In this document: positions 34,545 through 42,122 of the stretch, in pieces
How the letters are laid out: each line of letters starts with the position of its first letter
Numbering within the stretch: position 1 is the first letter of the stretch
Source of the DNA: Chitinophagales bacterium
GTDB taxonomy: Bacteria > Bacteroidota > Bacteroidia > Chitinophagales > JADIYW01
Reading direction: 5' to 3'
Assembly (NCBI GenBank): GCA_020636535.1
Contig: JACJXT010000012.1
Span: forward strand, 503,996-567,995
DNA length: 64,000 nucleotides
Made by a program: the position numbers and the translations under genes
Notes under the pieces: generated by a model
Database searches by the model: none
Told to the model about the DNA's origin: nothing
Seen by the model: the letters and a program-made list of their open reading frames with translations, nothing else

Positions 34545-34976
34545 ATGAAAAACTTTTTAAGAAACTTATTAGCTATAATTATTGGTGTAGTAGTCGGTAG
34601 TCTAGTTAATCTATTAATCATAGTAATTGGAAAAACTATCATTCAACCACCAGAAGGAGTAGATGTAACCAATCTTGCAAGTCTTCAAGAAAATATTGAC
34701 CTACTAGAAAATAAGCATTTTATTTTTCCTTTATTGGCTCATGCATTAGGAACTTTAGTAGGAGCTTTAATTGCAGTTTTTATTTCGGCTTCTAGTAGAA
34801 TGTATGTTTGCTTAATAGTAGGTATTGTTTTTTTAGTTGGTGGATTTATTAGTTTAGCAAATATTCCTGCACCTTTATGGTTTACTTATAGCGATATTTT
34901 TGGTGCTTATATTCCAATGGCTTTTATAGCTTATGCAATTTTTAATTCTAGAAATACTACTACACAAGTTGCTTGA
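34545..34976 (+). CDS. small four-helix membrane protein of unknown function
   Basis: A 143-aa integral membrane protein with about four helices: an N-terminal helix with GVVVGSLVNLLIIVIG, then FPLLAHALGTLVGALIAVFIS, MYVCLIVGIVFLVGGF and a C-terminal IPMAFIAYAIF. Glycine-rich helices and the loop with SLQENIDLLENKHF are seen in a conserved Bacteroidota family without a known role. It starts 40 bp after parS-like site 2 and is followed by 420 bp without a gene. Confidence 0.75.
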   Translation: MKNFLRNLLAIIIGVVVGSLVNLLIIVIGKTIIQPPEGVDVTNLASLQENIDLLENKHFIFPLLAHALGTLVGALIAVFISASSRMYVCLIVGIVFLVGGFISLANIPAPLWFTYSDIFGAYIPMAFIAYAIFNSRNTTTQVA

Positions 34977-35095
34977 TAGATTTATAGAGCCAAGATTTTA
35001 GACTTTATTATTAAAAGAAGCTAGTTCTTATTATAACTAGGAATGCTTAATCAATATCTTGATTCTAATATCTACTAATCTTTATTCTTTTACAA

Positions 35096-35111
35096 TGTTC
35101 CACATGAAACA
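35096..35111. promoter_or_regulatory. parS-like site 3
   Basis: TGTTCCACATGAAACA differs by two bases from TGTTTCACGTGAAACA (one is the T/C position known to vary among parS sites). It is 606 bp from site 2, which gives nearly regular spacing of the three sites. Confidence 0.65.
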
Positions 35112-35280
35112 TTCAGAGTATTGGTATAATAAGCAACTATGTATTGTTGATGTTTTTCTATGTAGTGTATATAAATAAGTCTTGTATCTAAAATCTAAAA
35201 GTCTTGAATCTATTTATAACTCACAAATTAATCAACATGTTTATAACACTACTGTTAATTACTGTTGATATATGCTATCT

Positions 35281-35314
35281 CACTCCGAACTTGTTCCGAA
35301 ATTCGGAACGGAAT
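35281..35314 (+). repeat. palindromic repeat before mnmG
   Basis: ACTCCGAACTTGTTCCGAA continues into TTCGGAACGGAATCT. GTTCCGAA/TTCGGAAC are perfect 8-bp arms around one base. It is a member of the CGTCAT...ATCT superfamily lacking the CGTC head. Confidence 0.6.
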
Positions 35315-35383
35315 CTATTTAAATATAAAAACTGAAATAAACTCAACATTTAACAAAGTTGATTTTACTTATTGCTAATTTAC

Positions 35384-35391
35384 TATCTTTG
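35384..35391 (+). promoter_or_regulatory. -7 promoter box of mnmG
   Basis: TATCTTTG fits TAnnTTTG and ends five bases before the ATG, implying a leaderless or nearly leaderless mRNA. Confidence 0.6.
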
Positions 35392-35396
35392 CATCA

Positions 35397-37259
35397 ATGT
35401 TTTCTCAATACGATGTAATTGTAGTTGGTGCAGGTCATGCTGGTTGCGAAGCTGCTGTGGCTGCAGCCAAAATGGGTAGTAAGGTACTACTCATTACTAT
35501 GAATATGCAAACTATTGCACAAATGTCTTGTAATCCAGCAATGGGTGGTGTAGCTAAAGGTCAAATTCTTAGAGAAATTGATGCCATGGGTGGTTATTCT
35601 GGTATTGTATCAGATAAAACTATGATACAATTTAGAATGCTCAATAAGTCTAAAGGACCAGCTATGTGGAGTCCAAGAACACAAAATGATAGAATGCTGT
35701 TTCATTTAGAGTGGCGTAAAATGCTAGAAGAAACACCCAATATCGATTTTTGGCAAGAAATGGTAAATGGTATCATTGTAGAAGACAATAAAGTAGTTGG
35801 TATTACTACAGGAATGGGTTTAGAAATTAGAGCGAAAGCAGTAGTTTTAACGAATGGAACTTTTCTAAATGGCATCATTCATATTGGCGAAAAACAATTT
35901 GGTGGAGGTAGAGCAGGAGAGAAAGCAGCTAAAGGAATTACAGAACAACTACAAAACTTAGGTTTTGAAAGTGGTAGAATGAAAACAGGTACACCACCAA
36001 GAATTGATGGTAGAAGTTTGAATTACGATAAAATGGAAATTCAACAAGGCGATGAAGATATTGTTGGCTTTTCATTTAAGAATATAGAGAAACCAAAAGA
36101 ACAAAGACATTGTTGGATTACTTATACTAATACAGAAGTTCATGAGCTGTTAAAAACAGGTTTTGACCAATCTCCGATGTTTCAAGGTAGAATACAAGGA
36201 CTTGGACCAAGATATTGTCCTTCTATCGAAGATAAAATAAACCGTTTTGCAGATAAAGATAGACACCAAATTTTTGTTGAACCAGAAGGTTGGAATACGG
36301 TAGAAATTTATGTCAATGGTTTTTCTACTTCCTTACCAGAAGAAGTACAATACAAAGCACTTACTAAAATTCCTGGTTTTGAACAAGTAAAAATGTTTCG
36401 TCCAGGATATGCCATAGAATACGATTATTTTCCACCAACACAACTCAATCTAACACTAGAAACGAAACTCATTAAAAACCTATTTTTTGCTGGACAAATA
36501 AACGGAACTACTGGTTACGAAGAAGCTGCAAGTCAAGGTATGATTGCTGGAATGAATGCTCATTTAGCTATTCAAGAAAAAGAACCATTTGTGTTAAAAC
36601 GCTCAGAAGCTTATATTGGTGTGTTGATAGATGATTTGGTAAACAAAGGTACTGATGAACCTTATAGAATGTTTACTTCTAGAGCTGAGTTTAGAATTCT
36701 ATTAAGACAAGATAATGCAGATATTCGTTTAACAGAAATGTCTTATCGTTTAGGTTTTGCAGAAAAAGAAAGATTCGATAGAGTACAAGAAAAGCTAAAA
36801 GCAATAGACCAAATCAAATATACATTAGAAGATTTTAGTGTAGATGGCACTCAAATAGATGCTTATTTAGAATCTAAAGAAAGTGCACCGTTACAACAAA
36901 AACAAAAAATAGATAAGGTAATTGCCCGACCAAATGTTCACTTAAAAGAGTTGTTGCATCATTTACCTGAGCTACAAGAAGCATTTAATACTTTTGGTGA
37001 CGAATGTTTAGAACAAGCAGAGTTAGCAATTAAGTACGATGGATATCTGAAAAAAGAACAAGAACAAGTTAAAAAAATGGATAAATTGGAAAATATCAAA
37101 ATGCGTTCAGACTTTAATTATTTTGATTTACCATCTTTATCTATAGAAGCAAAACAAAAACTAAGCAAAATTAAACCAATTAATCTAGGTCAAGCTTCTA
37201 GAATTAGTGGTGTTTCTCCAGCAGATATTGCTGTTTTAATGGTATATTTAGGAAGATAA
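35397..37259 (+). CDS. mnmG: tRNA uridine-5-carboxymethylaminomethyl modification enzyme
   Basis: The 620-aa flavoprotein (GidA) works with MnmE to modify wobble uridines of tRNAs. It shows the FAD-binding start DVIVVGAGHAGCEAAVAAAKMG, CNPAMGGVAKGQI, the GTFLNGIIHIGEK segment, MKTGTPPRI, FAGQINGTTGYEEAASQG and the C-terminal helical domain ending QASRISGVSPADIAVLMVYL. In many bacteria gidA sits next to oriC, in line with the parS-like sites just upstream. The next gene starts directly after its stop. Confidence 0.96.
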   Translation: MFSQYDVIVVGAGHAGCEAAVAAAKMGSKVLLITMNMQTIAQMSCNPAMGGVAKGQILREIDAMGGYSGIVSDKTMIQFRMLNKSKGPAMWSPRTQNDRMLFHLEWRKMLEETPNIDFWQEMVNGIIVEDNKVVGITTGMGLEIRAKAVVLTNGTFLNGIIHIGEKQFGGGRAGEKAAKGITEQLQNLGFESGRMKTGTPPRIDGRSLNYDKMEIQQGDEDIVGFSFKNIEKPKEQRHCWITYTNTEVHELLKTGFDQSPMFQGRIQGLGPRYCPSIEDKINRFADKDRHQIFVEPEGWNTVEIYVNGFSTSLPEEVQYKALTKIPGFEQVKMFRPGYAIEYDYFPPTQLNLTLETKLIKNLFFAGQINGTTGYEEAASQGMIAGMNAHLAIQEKEPFVLKRSEAYIGVLIDDLVNKGTDEPYRMFTSRAEFRILLRQDNADIRLTEMSYRLGFAEKERFDRVQEKLKAIDQIKYTLEDFSVDGTQIDAYLESKESAPLQQKQKIDKVIARPNVHLKELLHHLPELQEAFNTFGDECLEQAELAIKYDGYLKKEQEQVKKMDKLENIKMRSDFNYFDLPSLSIEAKQKLSKIKPINLGQASRISGVSPADIAVLMVYLGR

Positions 37260-39014
37260 ATGATAAATAGCGTCAAAAAACGACATACAAAAATTTTAAT
37301 AAGCACATTATTAATAGTGTTCTTTTTTGCTAAATGTGCAGTTATTACTTCGCCAACTGGTGGAGAAAGAGACAAAACACCACCAGAGTTATTAACAGAA
37401 ATACCAGCTAATAAAACAACCAACTTTAATACGCATCAAATACATTTACAATTTAACGAGTTTGTGCAAGTCAATAATCAACAAAATATCATTGTTTCTC
37501 CAAAATTGCAAAATAAACCAAAAATAGAAGTAAAGAAAAACGACATCTATATCTCATTTAAAGATACATTGATACCAAACACGACTTATTCTGTTTTTTT
37601 TGGAGATAATATTGTAGATGTAAATGAAAGCAATCCGTTTCCAAATTATACTTTCGTTTTTTCAACAGGCGATTTTATAGATTCATTAGAATTAAAAACC
37701 AAAATAGATTTTACAGAAACTAGTATTCCAGATAATTCGTATTTATTGTTGTATAAAGATTTAAACGATTCTGCTTTTTTAAAAGAAGCTCCTTTTTATT
37801 TATCAAAAATTGAAAAAGATGGAAGTGCTATCATTCAGCATTTAAAACAAGGTACTTATAAAGTATATGCATTAACCGATTTAAATAACAACTATTACTA
37901 CGATTTACCTAACGAAAATATTGCTTTTTTAGATTCAGCAATTACAATAGATTCCAATGTAAGCAACATCAAATTAGAATTGTTTACACCAGAACCAAAT
38001 CAACTTAAAGTATTGCAAACAGATAAAAGTATTGTCAACAATCAATTCAATATTTCGTGGAATAAAAATATATCACCAACAAAAGACCAAATAGCCATTC
38101 AGGTATTTCCAGATACGATGATTAATGCCATTGCTTTTCCAAATGGTGAAAAAACAAGTAAAGTCTATTTTCCAAATCTTAGTCAAGATACAGGTCGCAT
38201 AGGTTTAAAAGTGTTTCACAACAAACAATTAATAGATTCAACTATAAATTTAAGTATCAATAACAAAAAAGAGTTGCTTACTATTTTTAATGATTCTACA
38301 ATTTATAAAGTTTTTGAAGGATCTGCTTTAAAACTCAAAAGCAATTCTTTTTCTATTTTCAATATCGATTCATCAAAAGTACAATTGTTAGATTCTACTA
38401 AGACATCAATTCCTTTTACAATAGAAAAAGACAACGATTGGCAGTCATATCATATAAAAGCACAGTGGCAAGACAACATGAACTATCAATTAGTCTTAGC
38501 AGATTCATTTTTGGTAGATTTTGGTCAAAACTATACAAAAATGCAAAAAATTTCCATTTTAGGTCAATCAGTTAAAAAAGCAGGTAACTTATTGATTAAC
38601 ATTGAGTTACAAGAAGAATCACTATATTTAATCGCAAATTTAAAAGATAATCAAGGCAAAGTATTAGATCAACATTTTTTACGCGATTCTCAGACGCTTC
38701 AAATCAACTATAAAATGTTACCAGCAGGTCAATATTTTGTAGAAATTATAAAAGACGATAATGACAATGGAATTTGGAACAGCGGAAACTTTGAATTAAA
38801 AACATTACCAGAAAAAAAATATAAATCTCAAGCAATTATAATAAAAGAAAATTGGGATAGCGAAGAAACCATAAAAGTAGATTTTAATCAAAAAACAGAA
38901 TCTACAAATATTAAAAATACAGATACAAAAATACAAAAAGGTTTAGAAGAAAATACGAACGAAATTTTAAATAAAACTACTTCACCAAAAACAAAAGGCG
39001 GTCTTCAAAAGTAA
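37260..39014 (+). CDS. Ig-like domain lipoprotein
   Basis: The 584-aa protein begins at the base after the mnmG stop. A lipoprotein signal (LISTLLIVFFFAKC) is followed by TSPTGGERDKTPPELL and a Big_5-type Ig-like domain, where NFNTHQIHLQFNEFVQV and TYSVFFGDNIVD are typical strands. The remaining 400 residues are beta-rich, with a DLNNNYYYDLPNEN stretch and a similar DDNDNGIWNSG near the end that could bind calcium. It is probably on the cell surface or in the periplasm. The role is unknown, and the family recurs next to mnmG in Bacteroidota as far as I recall. Confidence 0.78.
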   Translation: MINSVKKRHTKILISTLLIVFFFAKCAVITSPTGGERDKTPPELLTEIPANKTTNFNTHQIHLQFNEFVQVNNQQNIIVSPKLQNKPKIEVKKNDIYISFKDTLIPNTTYSVFFGDNIVDVNESNPFPNYTFVFSTGDFIDSLELKTKIDFTETSIPDNSYLLLYKDLNDSAFLKEAPFYLSKIEKDGSAIIQHLKQGTYKVYALTDLNNNYYYDLPNENIAFLDSAITIDSNVSNIKLELFTPEPNQLKVLQTDKSIVNNQFNISWNKNISPTKDQIAIQVFPDTMINAIAFPNGEKTSKVYFPNLSQDTGRIGLKVFHNKQLIDSTINLSINNKKELLTIFNDSTIYKVFEGSALKLKSNSFSIFNIDSSKVQLLDSTKTSIPFTIEKDNDWQSYHIKAQWQDNMNYQLVLADSFLVDFGQNYTKMQKISILGQSVKKAGNLLINIELQEESLYLIANLKDNQGKVLDQHFLRDSQTLQINYKMLPAGQYFVEIIKDDNDNGIWNSGNFELKTLPEKKYKSQAIIIKENWDSEETIKVDFNQKTESTNIKNTDTKIQKGLEENTNEILNKTTSPKTKGGLQK

Positions 39015-39020
39015 ATTTCT

Positions 39021-39064
39021 TGCTTTGGGATTTTTTATTTGTCTAAAATAAAGTCTAAAAATCT
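39021..39064 (+). repeat. direct repeat, left copy
   Basis: TGCTTTGGGATTTTTTATTT followed by GTCTAAAATAAAGTC is repeated with small indels at 39850-39895. The two copies flank the gene at 39203-39793. Only the right copy has the left arm needed to form a terminator. Confidence 0.65.
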
Positions 39065-39202
39065 AAACAAAAAAATTTTTAATACTTACTACAAACAATC
39101 TTACTACTAGAAAAATGACCGTTCACTCAAAATTTCGTCCGTTCACACATTTAATTGGCTTTTTTCAAAATACTGTAATACATTTACAGAAAATATAATA
39201 TT

Positions 39203-39793
39203 ATGAAAACAATAAAATTAACAACACTAAGCGTAATCTTGTTATTAGCTATTACGCTTATTTCATCATGTAAAAAAGACAAAACAATAGTAACAGAAAA
39301 TCCATTTACTACTTTATTTAATGATGATGTATTAAGTGACTCAACTTTAAATTATGATTTTATTAATTATGGAGTTTTTGAATTTGGCTTTGAGTTTAGT
39401 GTTACTAAAAATGGAAAAGTAACTCAGTTGGGTGTTAAAAGTCCAGATGCTGGAGATATAAGAGCAACACTATGGGATTTAACCGATACTTCTATTATAG
39501 CACAAACAACAGTAACTGTTGTAGCAAATACTATGAAGTTTAATAATTTGGCTACAGCAGTAGAATTATCTACTTCAAAAAAATATGCCATTACTATGTT
39601 ATCTAATGATTGGTTTCGAAAAAAGAGAACAAGCTCTGCAGATTATCCATATCCAATAACGAAAGGAAATGTAAAAATACAAAAATATGCATGGGTGGGT
39701 TCTTCATTTGGGACGGATGCAGTATATCCTACTATGTACGAAACAGATTATTTAGCAGGAATTGTTGATTTTACTTACGAAACAGAAGAATAA
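39203..39793 (+). CDS. lipoprotein with DUF4082-like beta domain
   Basis: The 196-aa product has a lipoprotein signal (TLSVILLLAITLISSC) and a beta-rich body: FEFGFEFSVTKNGKVTQLGVKSP, IRATLWDLTD, then ALELSTSK-like and YAITMLSNDWF segments. The order resembles DUF4082-type domains that decorate exported proteins. The function is unknown. It stands alone, with a good terminator after it, and is flanked by short direct repeats. Confidence 0.72.
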   Translation: MKTIKLTTLSVILLLAITLISSCKKDKTIVTENPFTTLFNDDVLSDSTLNYDFINYGVFEFGFEFSVTKNGKVTQLGVKSPDAGDIRATLWDLTDTSIIAQTTVTVVANTMKFNNLATAVELSTSKKYAITMLSNDWFRKKRTSSADYPYPITKGNVKIQKYAWVGSSFGTDAVYPTMYETDYLAGIVDFTYETEE

Positions 39794-39831
39794 ATAAAAC
39801 ATCTTCTTCATAAAACAATTAGTTTAAAATG

Positions 39832-39866
39832 TCCCAAAGTAGTTTTCTCTGCTTTGGGATTTTTTT
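39832..39866 (+). terminator. intrinsic terminator
   Basis: TCCCAAAG and CTTTGGGA form a perfect 8-bp stem with a 12-base loop followed by TTTTTTT, 39 bp after the lipoprotein stop. Confidence 0.85.
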
Positions 39867-39895
39867 ATTTGTCTAAAAGTAAATGTCTAAAAATC
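39850..39895 (+). repeat. direct repeat, right copy
   Basis: Right copy of the sequence at 39021-39064. It includes the right half of the terminator and continues GTCTAAAAGTAAATGTC. Confidence 0.65.
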
Positions 39896-39933
39896 TTGGC
39901 ACTTGTTTCTAAAAATCTATGTATTTTTAAAAA

Positions 39934-40674
39934 ATGGAAACCAAAGAAGAGCACATTATTAATAAGTTTAGAGAAATGGTAGCTAAACGATATAATTTCG
40001 ATGGCTTACAAAAAAGGTTTACCTTACCTCCAAGTATTACACCAGAAATAGTTGAAGAAATTAAAAATTATTTTTTAACTACTATATATCCACCAGCAGA
40101 CGAAAGAAAAAAACTAGAAGCTGCTTTTGCTAATCTAGCAGACTATGTTCGGTCGCCTAAAAAAATATGGAATCTCTTTGGAGATATGACTCGAGCTATT
40201 TTTAAATTTGGTAGTCAGTTTTTAAAAGCATTAAAAGCAGGTATGGACTCACTAAATTCTTTTGTTGGTGCTAAAAATTTTGAAAAATCAATGGTAGACA
40301 TTGCGAATAAGCAAGCTATAACACCACCAATTTCCGATGAAGAATTTGAAGAATGCATGTATCGTTTACCAAGAGAAGAAATTGAAAAATTCATCAACGA
40401 TGTGAAAAGTTTATTCGGTGCAATGGTAAATACTAAACTATTACAAAAAACACTCGATATATTAGATCATGTTATACAAACCATGGAGAAAAAACCACAT
40501 GTTTTTCCAAAAGAAGATGTAGAAGGCATAAAATTAGGAAAGTCGCTATTAAAAAGTGGTTATAATATCTTTTCCAAGTACGATGAACCAACCAAAACAG
40601 CAATAGTCGATTTTATTTATAAAAACGAAATGTGGTTTGTTGACGATGTTTACAAACGAAAAGAAGGACAGTAA
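39934..40674 (+). CDS. conserved-looking cytoplasmic protein of unknown function
   Basis: A 246-aa, largely helical protein with no signal peptide or membrane helix. Features are a charged N-terminus (ETKEEHIINKFREMVAKRYNF), TTIYPPADERKKLEAAF, and a C-terminal part with PTKTAIVDFIYKNEMWFVDDVY. I do not recognise a family. Codon use and composition match its neighbours. It is monocistronic and followed by repeats. Confidence 0.7.
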   Translation: METKEEHIINKFREMVAKRYNFDGLQKRFTLPPSITPEIVEEIKNYFLTTIYPPADERKKLEAAFANLADYVRSPKKIWNLFGDMTRAIFKFGSQFLKALKAGMDSLNSFVGAKNFEKSMVDIANKQAITPPISDEEFEECMYRLPREEIEKFINDVKSLFGAMVNTKLLQKTLDILDHVIQTMEKKPHVFPKEDVEGIKLGKSLLKSGYNIFSKYDEPTKTAIVDFIYKNEMWFVDDVYKRKEGQ

Positions 40675-40681
40675 TACTTCT

Positions 40682-40728
40682 CGTCATTGCGAAATTTTGA
40701 GAGGAACGAACAAAATTGTGGCAATCTC
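40682..40728 (+). repeat. dispersed palindromic repeat (CGTCATTGC class)
   Basis: It starts CGTCATTGCGAAATTTTGAG, continues GGAACGAAC and ends TTGTGGCAATCTC. The head CGTCATTGCGAA is identical to the sequence split by the IS110 element at 56.3 kb. Confidence 0.75.
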
Positions 40729-40754
40729 AAACTATAAACTGCTATAAAGTAGAT

Positions 40755-40823
40755 TACCTGTCTACCGACAGGTAGATATTGCAGTCTTGATTTTTTGCTA
40801 CTTTTGTATCAAGACAAAAGTAG
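40755..40823. repeat. composite double-hairpin repeat
   Basis: TACCTGTC/GACAGGTA (40755-40774) is followed by CTACTTTTG/CAAAAGTAG (40798-40823) with the loop TATCAAGA. The same two-hairpin order, with a near-identical ATCAAGACAAAA core, occurs at 50551-50603. The rest of the 293-bp gap before ridA shows nothing else recognisable. Confidence 0.65.
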
Positions 40824-40967
40824 ATGATACTAAACTTAGAAGCAGTAATTCATCTAAAATTTCAATTAGTATTTTAAAGGTTTGGCAAAATCTATAATTT
40901 AGACTAATTAACAAATATTCATAAATATAGTTTGGCAACACAGCAAACAACGCAGTATATTTATACA

Positions 40968-41348
40968 ATGGCTAAAAAAGTGATTTATACCGATGAAGCT
41001 CCAGAACCAATAGGACCATATTCTCAAGCTATTGTAGCAAATGGCATGTTATTTGTTTCTGGTCAAGTTGCAATTGATGCATTCTCTGGTGTAGTAGTAA
41101 GAGATAGTATTGAAGCAGAAACAAAACAAGTGATGCAAAACATTGGTCATATCTTACAAGCTAATGATATGGATTATAGTCATATTATAAAAACAACTAT
41201 TTTTTTAAAGGATATGCATGATTTTCCTAAAATGAATGAAGTTTACGGAAGCTATTTTTCAAATCAACCACCAGCTAGAGAAACTGTAGAAGTAAGTTGT
41301 TTACCAAAAAATGTAAGCGTAGAAATATCTTGCATTGCTATAAAATAA
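40968..41348 (+). CDS. ridA: RidA family enamine/imine deaminase
   Basis: The 126-aa protein hydrolyses reactive enamines/imines from PLP enzymes. It has IYTDEAPEPIGPYSQAI, MLFVSGQVAID, the catalytic Arg region PPARETVEVSCLPKNVSVEISCIA and typical length. The ATG at 40968 (MAKKVIYTDE) is chosen over an upstream TTG at 40932 because family proteins begin here. The next gene starts six bases after the stop. Confidence 0.94.
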   Translation: MAKKVIYTDEAPEPIGPYSQAIVANGMLFVSGQVAIDAFSGVVVRDSIEAETKQVMQNIGHILQANDMDYSHIIKTTIFLKDMHDFPKMNEVYGSYFSNQPPARETVEVSCLPKNVSVEISCIAIK

Positions 41349-41354
41349 ATTATT

Positions 41355-42011
41355 ATGAAATATATTTACATACTTGTTTTTTTGTTTGGATTTAACTTTG
41401 GAGCTTTAGCTCAAAAAAACAATCAATATTGTTCTCAAGCAAAAGATTCTGCAAAAGCAGATATGCTTAGTGACACCAATGCAATAAAATTTTATATTGA
41501 TGGAAAATATAATGCAATGAATGCTTATTTGGAAGTCAAAATAGGAAACAATTTTTATGAAAAAAACTTAGTAAAAATAAACGAAAATAAAACCACACCA
41601 GAGTATAGAAAATGCTACAATGATGCTGTTCAAAAAAAACTAGACTCTTTATATGACACTAACTTTTTTGCTAATGCAGAAAAAATAATGAAAGAGTACG
41701 ATCAACAAGGTAAAGGTTATAGAAGGGCAATGTTTCCAAATGGCGACCAAGCAATGAATGTTTTTGTTGCTAAAAATGTAAAGCTACCAAACAACTGTAA
41801 ACCAGATGATGGCTCTGATAAAATCTCTGTTTATTATTATATAGAAGTTAGTGATATTGGAAAAGTATCTATAGTTCAATTGGTGAAATCTAATTGTAAA
41901 GCAGCAGAACAACCAGTTGCAGATGCTATTAGTAAACTACCAGAATTTATTAATGCAACAAAAGCAGGTCAGCCACAAACTACCAATTTAATTATTCCTT
42001 TTGTAAAATAA
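41355..42011 (+). CDS. secreted protein with a TonB-C-terminal-like domain
   Basis: The 218-aa product has a signal peptide (MKYIYILVFLFGFNFGALAQ). Its final 80 residues (FVAKNVKLPNNC, then YYYIEVSDIGKVSIVQLVKS, ADAISKLPEF) resemble the TonB/energy-transducer C-terminal fold in its short form. It has four or more Cys residues, which suggests disulfides in the periplasm. There is no N-terminal membrane anchor, so it is not a classical TonB. It is likely co-transcribed with ridA. Confidence 0.68.
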   Translation: MKYIYILVFLFGFNFGALAQKNNQYCSQAKDSAKADMLSDTNAIKFYIDGKYNAMNAYLEVKIGNNFYEKNLVKINENKTTPEYRKCYNDAVQKKLDSLYDTNFFANAEKIMKEYDQQGKGYRRAMFPNGDQAMNVFVAKNVKLPNNCKPDDGSDKISVYYYIEVSDIGKVSIVQLVKSNCKAAEQPVADAISKLPEFINATKAGQPQTTNLIIPFVK

Positions 42012-42035
42012 TAATATAACTTATAATATATCGCT

Positions 42036-42077
42036 CGTCATTCCGTAATTTTGAGGAACGAAAAATATACGGAATCT
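42036..42077 (+). repeat. dispersed palindromic repeat (CGTCATTCC class)
   Basis: It reads CGTCATTCCGTAATTTTGAG, then GAACGAAAAATATACGGAATCT. Arms ATTCCGTA/TACGGAAT are perfect. It is identical to 51275-51316 except for one base and lies 45 bp before uvrB. Confidence 0.85.
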
Positions 42078-42122
42078 GTTTTTGCAAAAAAACCATTTTG
42101 AATACGCAATGTTTAATTATTT

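Larger units (their letters stand above)
34977..35396. other. 420-bp intergenic region before mnmG
   Basis: No credible ORF is present. It holds parS-like site 3 (35096-35111), a perfect 8-bp palindrome of the repeat superfamily (35281-35314) and the mnmG promoter box (35384-35391). No perfect DnaA box was found, so it looks less like the replication origin than the gap at 28.9 kb. Confidence 0.6.

Noticed and set aside
35281..35314. Palindrome before mnmG as a fourth parS site
   Set aside because: GTTCCGAA/TTCGGAAC lacks the CACGTG-like core and belongs to the dispersed repeat superfamily.
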